This document shows, piece by piece, positions 19,301 to 25,274 of a stretch of 64,000 nucleotides of DNA. Origin of the DNA: Crateriforma conspicua (GTDB taxonomy: Bacteria > Planctomycetota > Planctomycetia > Pirellulales > Pirellulaceae); contig NZ_CP036319.1 of the NCBI RefSeq assembly GCF_007752935.1, positions 6,118,501 to 6,182,500 on the forward strand. Direction: 5' to 3'. The translations under genes and the position numbers were made by a program. How positions within the stretch are numbered: the stretch's first letter is position 1; each line of letters opens with the position of its first letter. Below the pieces are notes generated by a model. The model was not told the DNA's origin. It worked only from the letters and a program-made list of their open reading frames with translations, and did no database searches.

Positions 19301-22183
19301 GGTGCGATCAGCAGTGTTCCCGCCGATCAGTTCACCGGCGGTGGAACCGGCATCAACTTGGTCGGTGCCGTCGCCCCGACGTTGCTGAACAACTTGGTGG
19401 CCAACTCCGACACCGGCATCGCCTCGGACACACCAGCGGAAACCATTGTGTTGGGCGGCAACGCGTATTACCGCAACGCCAACGACGCGACCGGTGTGAC
19501 GCCGGGTGAATTCTCGTTGCTGTTGAACGACGGCGAATCCGTCTTTGTTGCACCGTCCGACTTGGTGTTCTCGCCCGCGGCAAACTCACGAATCATCGAC
19601 AGCAGTATTGATTCGCTGGAAGACCGGCCGAGCCTGGTGACGGTGAAGAACCCGATCGGCTTGCCGCCGTCGCCGATCCTGGCACCCAGCCTGGACGTCA
19701 ACGGCCAACTGCGTGTGGATGATCCCAACGTCGAAACACCCAGCGGTCTGGGCGAACGTGTCTTCAAGGACCGTGGCGCCGTTGACCGTGGTGACTTGGC
19801 CGGCCCACGTGCCGTTTTGGTTTCACCGCAGGCTGCCGGACTGGGAACCGGCGCCGGAACCGTTTCGGTGTTCGGTAACGCCCCGGACGCTTTTGAGATT
19901 CAGCTGATCGATGGATTGGCGCCGGCCGACGTCACCCCGGGAACGGGAATCGACGATCGCACGGTCAGCAGCAACAGCTTGATCCTTCTGCGTGACGGCG
20001 AACTGTTGACCGAAGGCGTCGACTATCGCTTCGGATACAACCCCAGCAGCAACACGATCCGCCTGACACCGATCGCCGGCGTCTGGCAAGAAGAATCCAC
20101 CTACACCGTGCGGCTGATTTCCGGATCGGATTCACTGATCCGGGCTTCGGCGGGCACCGGTTATGTCGACGGCAGCCTGTTCAGCCTGGCGGACGCCACG
20201 GCAACGGCAACCACCTTTGAATACGAATCGGGCATCACGGTTACGGTCGACTCCGCATTGACCGGTGCCGATGTCGACGGCATGGAAGTGGTCGTGTTCG
20301 ACGGCGTCAGCGAACTGACGCTGGAACTGGACAGTAACAACGCCAGCACCGGTGGCAACATTCGGATCGCCATCGAAAGCGACGACGATTCGACCGAAAT
20401 CGCCGCCAAGATCGCGGCGGCCATCGACAGCGTCGGGTTGAACGTCGACGCGGCATCGGCGGACAACGTCGTGCAACTTTTGGGAACCAACCCGTTATCG
20501 ACGGTCGCGATCACCGGTGCCCTGGGTACCAACAGCGGATCGATCGGCGTCAGCCCCGGATTCGGAATCCAGATTCCGGTCAACGGCAATCAACCGGCTT
20601 CCGCTTTGGGTGACGGCGACACGTTCCAAATCACGGCCAACGGTGTCGGCACCGTCATCTTTGAATTCGACAACAACGGTGCCACGACCACCGCGGGCGC
20701 GGTTCCGGTCACGATCCCATTGGGAGCGTCGCTGGATCAAATCGCCGACGCGATGGTCCGTGCGATCGGTGGACAAAGCCTTGGCTTGACGGCGTCCAAT
20801 GCCGGGTTCGGCCGCGTCGCACTTAGCGGGAACGACAATGTCACCCTATCGTTCAACGATTCGGGGCTGACCCAAATCGGCGAACCAGGCGACGGTGCCT
20901 CGGTTCCGGTCGTCATCCCCGTCGATGCCACCGACGAACAGGCCGCACAGCGAATCGCCGATGCGATCAACGGCGCAGGACTGTTCGGTGTCACCGCCGA
21001 TGCGATCAGCGGTGTTGTTTTTGTTGAAGGAACCGCGGGACTGACCGGTGACGGATCGGTCGTGTCGTCGACCATCAGCGATGACGTCGGCAACCCGCTG
21101 CAAAGCAACCAAATCAACGGACGCACCGAGCTGACGATCTTTATCGGTGGCGGCTTCGACTACGGCGACGCTCCGGCGCCCTACGCCAGCAGTTTCGCCG
21201 ACGGCGGTGCACGACACGGCGTCGACACCAGCTTCAGCATCGGCACCATCCTGTCGCCCGATTCGGATGCCCGATTGGACAACGCCGACGATGACGACGG
21301 CGTCTTGGTTCCCTCGGTGGTACGTAACGGTTTCGACGCTTCGTTCACCGTTGACCTGAACACCGACGGCCGCCCGTTCTACTTCGACGCATGGTTCGAC
21401 TGGAACGCCGACGGCGTGTTCGAAACCGTTGAACGTTACGGATCGGTGGCGGGCAACGGTCGCGAATTGATCAGCGACGGCGACACCATCACGGTTCAAG
21501 TTCCCGTCAACGCGGTGCTGGGTGAAACCTACGCTCGGTTCCGGTTGAGCGAAGTCGACAACCTGGGCAGCACCGGCGATGCGGCGACCGGCGAAGTCGA
21601 AGATTACCGATTGGTGGTTTCGTCGAATCCGTTCACCAACCCGTCGCTCGGACCGGATGTCAACGCCAGCGGTGCCGTCACGCCGCTCGATGCGTTGCAG
21701 ATCATCAATATGCTTAACCGCAATGGTGGCAACACGATCGATCTGCAACCCAGCGATGTCCTGCCGCCGCCGGCGATCTATCCGGACGTCAGCAGCGACG
21801 GCAGTGTGTCCGCATTCGACGCCCTGTTGGTGATCAACTACTTGAACCGCATGCAAGGCAACAACTTCGGCCAAGGCGAAGGTGAAGCCGCCGCGACGAC
21901 CGCCTATCAACCGGTGGCATCGGGGGTCATGGCCAGTGCGGCAACGGTGCAAGGTGACTTGCTGATCGCCGAAAACCCGTCGACCGAATCCGACTCGATC
22001 CCCAGCGTGGGGATCGCCGAAGGCGAAGAACCGGTTACGACCGGTTCGACCAGCGTCTTCGACGACGCAGCGGTTGTCGCCTTGGACGACACCGTCGATT
22101 TGATCGCCGCCGCCAACGCGGCACAGGACGATGACGACGATTCGGATTCGGCCCTGTTTGACCAAGTCCTTAGCGAGTTTTGA
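7328..22183 (+). CDS. Giant surface protein (4951 residues): LEPRxLL-type signal, zincin-like, beta-helix, PPC, GEVED and dockerin domains
   Basis: One uninterrupted frame of 14.9 kb. ATG 7328 is preferred over TTG 7277. The N-terminus is Arg-rich and leads into LENRQLLA (residues 50-57), the planctomycete LEPRxLL-type export signal. In order: two tandem modules starting DLGTNGD and DLGTSGS (about 7700-8400); a zincin-like domain (about 9150-9620) with the motif FIVGQLLGYGY at residues 746-756 where HExxHxxGxxH is expected; a PPC-like beta-sandwich (about 9700-10050); right-handed beta-helix stretches carrying PGDWGGI or PGDWTGI (near 10680, 11790, 12630); a second PPC region starting NETESNDS; repeated modules with TFxFxxG and TxxELAxxI signatures (about 14690-21120); a GEVED domain (about residues 4610-4765); and a dockerin pair (about 4776-4840, DVNASGAVTPLDALQIIN and DVSSDGSVSAFDALLVIN). 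The tail is acidic. It is predicted extracellular, probably structural or adhesive; no intact active site was seen. Confidence 0.93.
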   Translation: MTLHRSQSSSTQARISDESPRSKPGPNRGSASRDRQRRRLKNRRGLLETLENRQLLAGPDLIGVQPNVGSLLFESPVQNVDPDGQLTVLQQSPQELVFRFDDDTQLDPDTLSGIRITRAGEDKVFDSATATSDLGTNGDVVLEFRARQSGATGNGIQVVITADSLVTSQPQVSVSDRTVAITVSNTPGRLSNAQDVILAVANNPLANDLVEVIQVSGSTLGVVGDDVSGTTTLTLEGANAAEAVTDLGTSGSVLVRMISQVPGEDGLGVEVNVTKRDFGGAANPVVLVSNGQINVQLNSNFGNETTADEFVAALNNNPNSAALVKTLLISGNGDTLVGNRNTLYSPLTLSGASDVVVQPGYVGLGDSPREVVFRFAEPLPDDTYQIDIVGVGPTALTNIAGEPFQDGVNLSRQFQINLGPQVVAVVPEPVRRNASTGALQPQTGKIEVHFGNDTLSAATASNPAHYQLIFTSDTANNTDDSAPINPTSVQFDPINNIALLDFSFPLSRIPNPAGGFYDSAARLRIGTSEGLPAAPAEFDLQGAEPGDSLSTATDLGTLGGGGTQSTVVQSTIENESPYGITLPGPDLPGTRTIRPEDPSRLTRTVPLDYVRNDADSEDGIAVMQYAFPASFSGPNPNGPGQQTYFNVISEQQKDRVREAIQLYSEYLGISFIEVEGAPTSPASISIAVGDLFASGDGATSGEGGLAAVTADSNADGIDDLGILDLQDFDDSIDDQFGDEFFRGAMFIVGQLLGYGYADDLPQPTTQSTSFIFNPGSDNEPSYPSTADIVHGQYLYRPESTDVDLFEFTLSEAGTLTAETIAERLGSPSLLDSALRLYRVTKDGSGNIVSYEEVAANDDYFSNDAMLQIDLAAGDYAVGVSAKGNTSYDPGIGGTGFGGRTEGDYELRLDFVPRAAATITDATGVALDGDADGQPGGVFNFWFVPADADKTVYVDKLGPQNPTGILGSVSNPYRNIDDAIAAATQRPGTTIRVVGNGGIDGDVATMQDNFSYQIGYDSNGFELADGATLNLPKSTRLIIDSGAILKLSRARIGVGSVSPTIDASDAAIQVLGTPSIIGANGLPVRDSVGEIIPGNVIFTSINDDTVGSGNTSAFTPDARPGDWGGIDLRGDLDSADESRRNRENEGVFLNHIQYADMRYGGGAVSIAGQQVAVSPIDMAVTRATVANSVISNSADAAIAATPSTFTETRFTDNIFQGGGAFTPDYTRVGPDIHGNIVVNNSFNGLFVRVRTRTGDRLEPLTSAARFDDTDITHVLTENLIVQGTPGGPLLVSSSPSSLLVQSAFTDQGDIAEGNYTYRITYVTAEGLESAASDFTVPFELTGTSDGFGGIQLSGLPTIGSNTDFVSRRLYRAEIPAGVDPSTLQADDFLLVAQLNASSTSFVDRNGSPAGPLSSLGASLQSRLDASLKIDPGTVIKLEGSRIEARFGADIYAEGTDGLPVVFTGLEDTRYGAGGTFDTNDQGTSASLNPGDWGGLYIGQGATASIDHAVIAGAGGLTRIEGGFAEFNALEVHQANLRLANSRFEMNASGDSDDSGTRVGRGENAAGNLFVRASQPVIVDNEFFDGGGAAITFDVNSLGEKEINDPGRSTGAIDRVEVTGNQGPLIRGNTMSGNDINGLQVRGGELTTAGVWDDTDIVHVVTDTIEIPNQHIFGGLRLQSDANSSLVVKFADGDEPAAIVVGGTIETGSDELVDIADRIGGSLQIVGSPDFPVVLTSLFDNTVGAGFDSQGNPLLETTTVTPAANTTAGPGDWTGIIIREAAHDRNVALVNETESNDSPKINSNAIPGQSSFLGELAPDEQSGDENRRLGFVVSGEISTTDDVDVYSFVAESNTEVWLDIDRTSNSLDSVVELIDANGRVLAASNDSSIAGAAGGLFIADGLNQGSAQPLTVLGGDGQDAYSTNAKDAGMRLTLPGEAGTRNLYHVRVRSSNTDNPTDFATLTDPGQVLGGLTSGSYQLQVRLQETDETPGTQINFADVRYADNGVQIIGQPMHSPLLGEESETDASNDVRADAQPLGYYGAGNDGAADAGPLQSDLLAKSFSGSLDSATDVDWYQFTINYESLTRDGAAMYLSTVFDLDYADNFARADMALYVFNEAGQLILIGGDSNIADDLPASSGSNGSTDLSRGSAGTNDPFIGAAELSEGTYYVAVANQQQVPQPLDQFFNANSTNPLLRLEPIDSVRRIAEDRIAPFGNTDWVYGGTADDPVVPLLFDADSVVDYTLDDVVLYVNTSSGLHIVNPYTGDSYGLLGNFGETVRDIAFTANGELFGYSGFVGQASDTTWFYNRIDTTDGSLSAPLSTGGNIQTFHDDPDPVTGNPPVDNEITLEDSSDVGFEVEAISIRARGGEETGFFVGNRASRAGLDYFENVLFRFNPEDGTVDSQPSPLLEAQAGAGASLFEVGQINTAATTPIDTELGLQEPLTLNSQGILVPQVFDGDSFTLSNGTDTLKFELDSGYALAANPSIAIADGDTVLIDGTTFEFNTGVAIQLDSPGLGGLTQGSTLMVEDASGQIVTIEFTGGGVAQPGNVAVSIVDGTRTRTAGELAAEVSGILGTQLSGLSPRSMGDQIIFTSASPVAVSTTGSGVNLSGDPTLSNAGAVEVFIAPGTRTDDAMKALAEAIRNVGVAAVQSGTLVSLPNSTSLSIVSGSSVGIAGTPGVSAGSVAIPLYASDSLDSLAARIVAAIDNAEAGGSLANVTAVARVNSIQIGGQGFITDVGAAGNASSSFIQGGNGMGGLITGAEMVGSQLYAISNAGGLYVVSSGELNSEGARTVGRYVATATDLRGINFTGLRAGPQTLQNGELQQILFGITASGDIHAFDTNGVLQPIFAGGQTSISTGISGAQGLDFSTLDFNLWHTSEERTTDAGHRQTPLDINNSTRPGPSGADDYSLGFNYETDVFGGLFSPQENPVVLNNNNVVQNPRQDGQTIENTINFPGGAHGVMQTNTFDLEGYSSTDQPMLYFSYFLETDGVDGTNRNGQVSDRDALRVYVVTDEGVEHLVATNNTARGGNFSDDEFDDPPQTGVYADDIDLQVQQLFDNTGTWRQARVPLGEFAGMSGLSLRVEFSTAGAVVTGSTKLRAVPANKLNEGQTFTVNGQVFEFDFAPTVVMPAGSTLAELYVDPNEVASITIEGDTFVLNDGTRTVLPGQRSIDLLAEQPAGTTLSDLSGADIAQAIANSLAIAPLQGFETNGFDFSDASDSPTVTDGTNDFIYEATPLPYTGGNVEINGTGRIGGLDSLGNPTRPDDVDLLTVDVIAGSVIDVDVRLNINPSLTAAVRFFDAAGNPLTTTSTGGVVRYTATESGTIYIGISGRGNESYDIRDPGSASPGQIDTYTASVSIATPGGVSVTGGVLELTNIGNLQVSDSSLFMVGGTQGIVGAPVQVTMGMSAAEVAEAISQAIADRFNGGNTDAVPVAGSSIQLGNHVVNDVGPLALEGDRYGDRFGVNLNDTRTIRDGVLDNEVEGVYLDDFIIGFAERGEIATGSAIVDGSFITDARPDFAQPNDETSNLNTGTYQVEIRDASEYVVSSTPNGLDKRFRTFDTNDRLSDSRSVTAMSADQLSDGQTFQIHDGRSTVTFEFDLVEADNGVQPGNVRVPFTLQQEIAGTEDIDPATGQPIPGTATTRPGTAGEVGAAIIAAINRADVQSVVNVSALPASGIDSTADPKINLYGNVEIIDDDGVFAAVEFDTRRGDSNRDRGGQGVILVENSQFLFNGQYGININHDATATVAGVTSDSIQRYPRNLIEQNTEGLVPGVVVRSNVLAYNETGGLQVTGLASGGDGTSNPPLSFERIINNTIVGGTITAGAASGAEIFDDILFDLGDTAFADVVVSYDPATGTNAPDTGFDDATRALGAPDAGATTTEPANGNFTTSLGLGGSITLQFTDNLLTGSGDSSPDLAIFEVGSIESVMVELSRDGINFIDVGMVFGDNKTLDIDAAGFGPGDRVAYVRLTDLGQGDAADASRGADIDAVGAISSVPADQFTGGGTGINLVGAVAPTLLNNLVANSDTGIASDTPAETIVLGGNAYYRNANDATGVTPGEFSLLLNDGESVFVAPSDLVFSPAANSRIIDSSIDSLEDRPSLVTVKNPIGLPPSPILAPSLDVNGQLRVDDPNVETPSGLGERVFKDRGAVDRGDLAGPRAVLVSPQAAGLGTGAGTVSVFGNAPDAFEIQLIDGLAPADVTPGTGIDDRTVSSNSLILLRDGELLTEGVDYRFGYNPSSNTIRLTPIAGVWQEESTYTVRLISGSDSLIRASAGTGYVDGSLFSLADATATATTFEYESGITVTVDSALTGADVDGMEVVVFDGVSELTLELDSNNASTGGNIRIAIESDDDSTEIAAKIAAAIDSVGLNVDAASADNVVQLLGTNPLSTVAITGALGTNSGSIGVSPGFGIQIPVNGNQPASALGDGDTFQITANGVGTVIFEFDNNGATTTAGAVPVTIPLGASLDQIADAMVRAIGGQSLGLTASNAGFGRVALSGNDNVTLSFNDSGLTQIGEPGDGASVPVVIPVDATDEQAAQRIADAINGAGLFGVTADAISGVVFVEGTAGLTGDGSVVSSTISDDVGNPLQSNQINGRTELTIFIGGGFDYGDAPAPYASSFADGGARHGVDTSFSIGTILSPDSDARLDNADDDDGVLVPSVVRNGFDASFTVDLNTDGRPFYFDAWFDWNADGVFETVERYGSVAGNGRELISDGDTITVQVPVNAVLGETYARFRLSEVDNLGSTGDAATGEVEDYRLVVSSNPFTNPSLGPDVNASGAVTPLDALQIINMLNRNGGNTIDLQPSDVLPPPAIYPDVSSDGSVSAFDALLVINYLNRMQGNNFGQGEGEAAATTAYQPVASGVMASAATVQGDLLIAENPSTESDSIPSVGIAEGEEPVTTGSTSVFDDAAVVALDDTVDLIAAANAAQDDDDDSDSALFDQVLSEF

Positions 22184-22211
22184 TAGCGATAGGCCTCCAG
22201 CCATTCGGGCC

Positions 22212-22270
22212 GGCGGCAGACGCGTGCGTCTGTCGCCGCCCGATTGGCGGTGGGAACCCTTGCGGGTTTT
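22212..22270 (+). terminator. Stem-loop pair after the giant gene, possible weak terminator
   Basis: Two hairpins follow the stop codon. The first has 12-base arms (ggcggcagacgc at 22212-22223 against gcgtctgtcgcc at 22226-22237), with one G-U pair. The second is short (aaccc, loop ttgc, gggtt, 22255-22268) and is followed by only two further T. Either could reduce read-through into the metalloprotease gene, but the T tract is weak. Confidence 0.4.
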
Positions 22271-22388
22271 AACGCGTCCAACGATTTTGCGAGTCCATCG
22301 CGACTTCGCAGTCGTTCTTGATGGACTTGCGCGCGATCGTTTTCCCCCGGGCGAACGATAATGGTGCAGCGGTTCGGCGAATCGGCTG

Positions 22389-25025
22389 ATGATGCGTCAG
22401 TGCCGCAGGCCACCCACTTATCCCAAGCAGATCCCCTTATCGCTCATGGCTGGACGACCGAACGGTCCGCGAAAACGCGTTTCGGCGCGACGCCTGCCCA
22501 AGCTTCAGGCGTTGCAGCCGCGTCAGATGTTGGCCGCTGATGGGATCCCCCTAGGGGCAACGCCCACCGACACCGGCGAATTCTTGCTGGGCCGGGTCGC
22601 CGTCACGCCGGTCTTCTTCGAAAGCTCACAGGCGACGACCAACACGCAGAACTGGACCACCGAAGAAATCGATGAAACCTTGGCAAAGATCGCCGACGGC
22701 GTCGCGTGGTGGTCGGATTTGCTGGATTCCTTTGACACGGTGCATCAACTGGAATTCGTCATCGATGACACGTGGGCCCGCCAACCCGTGGTGGTTCCCT
22801 ATGAAACGATCGAACTGACCAGCAACGACCACAACCAACCGGCGTCGTCCTTCCTAAGCCCGCTGGGATACGGTGATTCCGCGTCGCTGGGGGATGCCGT
22901 TGTCCGCTTCAATCACGATCAACGTCAAAAGCTGAATACCGATTGGGCGTTCACGATTTTCATCGCCGACGCCTCGGACGATCCCGACGGCGCCTTCGCA
23001 TCCGGCGGTTCTTTTTCGACCGCCTTTGCGTATCCCGGTGGGCAATACATTGTCACGCCGTCGACCCGCCCGGCGTCGACCATCACCCATGAAATGGGTC
23101 ACATTTTTTGGGCCCGCGATGAATACTCCGGCGGTGGATCCTGGACCGACACACGCGGCTATTACGACGCGCAAAACTGGAACGCCGCCGACAACCCGAC
23201 ACCCGGCTTTGTCCAACAGGTCAGCATCATGGGTGGCCGCGAATTGGCATCGCTGGCGTACAACACCCTGACCACCCCGGCGTCCACGTTGGCCATGATC
23301 GGCTGGCGAGACAGCGACGGTGATGGCGTCTTTGATGTGGCCGATGTCCCGCTGGAACTGGATTTGATCGGCAGCCTGGATGCCGATTCGGGCCTGTATC
23401 GAATCCAAGGCTCCGCGTCGGCGGTCCCGCTGTTGAACGCGAACAGTTCCGGAAATCAAAGCGACATCACGCTGAACGAAATCAGCCGTCTGGAATACCG
23501 ATTGGACGACGGCCCATGGATCACCGCCGAATCGCCACAAACACAGACCTGGGATTTCAGCCTGGACTTGGACGTTGGAACGGATTTCCAGTCGATCGGC
23601 TTTCGCGTCATCGATGACACCACGGGGATCACCAGCCCAACCATCGAAGGCGAACGCAACGACCTGGCGATCAGCCAATCAGCCGTCCGTGGCGGCGTTT
23701 TCATCGATGCCGACGCCAACGGTGTGCGTGATGCCGGCGAATCGTGGCTGGCCCTTGGTGACGTGACCCTTCGCGATTCCAACGGCGACCCGCTGTTTTC
23801 TGCCAGCGTTAGCGCAGCCGACTTGCCCGATCACGAAGTTCGATCGAACCACCCCGCAGGTGCCTTTTCGGCGACCGGTGACTACATCAACGATCGTGTG
23901 GCGGTGTCCGACACGTTCTGGCCTGACGCAACGATTCGACGCGTCTTTCAACCCTACAACGTCTTTCAAAACAACTGGGTTGATCGCTGGGACGATCGCT
24001 CCGGCTTGGTGGCCCGGCCCGCCCAGACCGTCGGCACTGCCATGGCCGACGTCATCGGCTATTCCGACGGGTCCTATGGCAGGATCGAGGCCTACGACGT
24101 CGATGGCAACCTGATCGCCCGTCAGGCCAGCCCGCCACTTGGCCCCGGCGAATCTTTCCAACTGGTGGTCGACGACCCTCAGGGACGCATCGCCAAAATC
24201 ATCGTCGGTGGTCACGCCGGAACCTCCATCGGCATCGAAGGCCTGCATTTCGGACAAGCATTCGATGCATCGCTGGGCGACGACGGATCGTTTCGCTTTG
24301 ACGGACTGGCCGACGGCACCTACCAAGTCGCAATCACGCCCGACAACTTGACCCTGCAGACCCTTTCCGAATCGATCGACGTTACCGTGATCGGCGGCGT
24401 TGCCGCACAGCAAACGATTCCGGTGCAGGTCGTCGACAGCCCCCGTTTCAACGCCGACAACCCAGTCGACGTCAACGGTGATCACGAAATCAGCGCTTTG
24501 GACGCTCTGCTGGTCATCAATGACCTGAACCGAAACGGAAATCGCACGTTGGGTCTCGATGAAATGTCGGGGCTGGACATCGACGTTTCCAACGACGGCC
24601 AAGTCACCGCCAACGACGCACTGCGTGTGATCAACGCTTTGGCCCGCGGGGCCACCTCCGCGGGCACCGCCGCCGGTGGCGAAGCCGATCAGACGGCCCC
24701 CGCCACCTTGCCCCCCGCCCCCCATGCTTGGGCATCCGTCACCTCTTCCACCGGATCGTCCAACAGCGTCCTTGGCGATACGGCGATTTTGGCATCCGCG
24801 GAGGGTGAAGAAGGCTTAGGGGAAAGCTCGCAAAGCCAGACAGAATCGACCAACGGCGCCATGTCGCCCCTTGCCTCGGGCCGTTCCGGTGCGGATTCTT
24901 CCGATCATGAGGACGGAATCGACGAGCCCCGAGATTTTTTCTTTGGCCAATTGGGACAAGAAATTCATTCCAGCGATCACACAGATCCTTGGAACTTTCC
25001 GGGCACGGGCGAATCCAACGCCTAA
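22389..25025 (+). CDS. Secreted zinc metalloprotease-like protein with LEPRxLL-type signal and dockerin pair
   Basis: An 878-residue protein from ATG 22389; ATG 22446 is an equally plausible start and gives 859 residues. The basic N-terminus leads to LQPRQMLA (residues 42-49), an LEPRxLL-type signal. Around residues 60-300 lies a zincin domain with the zinc motif THEMGHIFWARDEY: HExxH at residues 234-238, so the two His ligands and the catalytic Glu are present. The third ligand is not obvious, and the DEY that follows is typical of some secreted zincins. An SdrD-B-like segment (GGVFIDADANGVRDAGE) and beta-rich domains follow. A dockerin pair lies at about 690-758 (DVNGDHEISALDALLVIN and DVSNDGQVTANDALRVIN), then a Ser/Gly-rich tail. 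The substrate is unknown. It sits 205 bp after the giant gene on the same strand and may act on, or be held with, the same matrix. Confidence 0.85.
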   Translation: MMRQCRRPPTYPKQIPLSLMAGRPNGPRKRVSARRLPKLQALQPRQMLAADGIPLGATPTDTGEFLLGRVAVTPVFFESSQATTNTQNWTTEEIDETLAKIADGVAWWSDLLDSFDTVHQLEFVIDDTWARQPVVVPYETIELTSNDHNQPASSFLSPLGYGDSASLGDAVVRFNHDQRQKLNTDWAFTIFIADASDDPDGAFASGGSFSTAFAYPGGQYIVTPSTRPASTITHEMGHIFWARDEYSGGGSWTDTRGYYDAQNWNAADNPTPGFVQQVSIMGGRELASLAYNTLTTPASTLAMIGWRDSDGDGVFDVADVPLELDLIGSLDADSGLYRIQGSASAVPLLNANSSGNQSDITLNEISRLEYRLDDGPWITAESPQTQTWDFSLDLDVGTDFQSIGFRVIDDTTGITSPTIEGERNDLAISQSAVRGGVFIDADANGVRDAGESWLALGDVTLRDSNGDPLFSASVSAADLPDHEVRSNHPAGAFSATGDYINDRVAVSDTFWPDATIRRVFQPYNVFQNNWVDRWDDRSGLVARPAQTVGTAMADVIGYSDGSYGRIEAYDVDGNLIARQASPPLGPGESFQLVVDDPQGRIAKIIVGGHAGTSIGIEGLHFGQAFDASLGDDGSFRFDGLADGTYQVAITPDNLTLQTLSESIDVTVIGGVAAQQTIPVQVVDSPRFNADNPVDVNGDHEISALDALLVINDLNRNGNRTLGLDEMSGLDIDVSNDGQVTANDALRVINALARGATSAGTAAGGEADQTAPATLPPAPHAWASVTSSTGSSNSVLGDTAILASAEGEEGLGESSQSQTESTNGAMSPLASGRSGADSSDHEDGIDEPRDFFFGQLGQEIHSSDHTDPWNFPGTGESNA

Positions 25026-25077
25026 CAGTGAGTACGCGGATCGGATCGGTCGGACCGAACTTCACGAAACCGGAAAG

Positions 25078-25105
25078 TTGATAAAACAGGTCGCCCAGAT
25101 AAGAT
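25078..25105 (+). promoter_or_regulatory. Possible sigma-70-type promoter before the cadherin-like gene
   Basis: TTGATA (25078-25083) and TAAGAT (25100-25105) are separated by 16 bases, five and four matches to the bacterial consensus. It lies in the 249-bp gap before the 1510-residue protein gene. Planctomycete promoters are poorly known and a chance match is quite possible. Confidence 0.25.
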
Positions 25106-25274
25106 AGGGGCCGACACCCAACCCCGATTCTGTGGTTTTGCGCTACCCAGAGTCGCCTATTCGTCTCACTTTGACACACGCGATATCGCATAGCCGCCGT
25201 ACCTCCCACGATTCGGCGGCTTCGCTTCTCCCCACCTTCCCCAAAAATCTTCGATCACCTCCCGAGATTTACAG

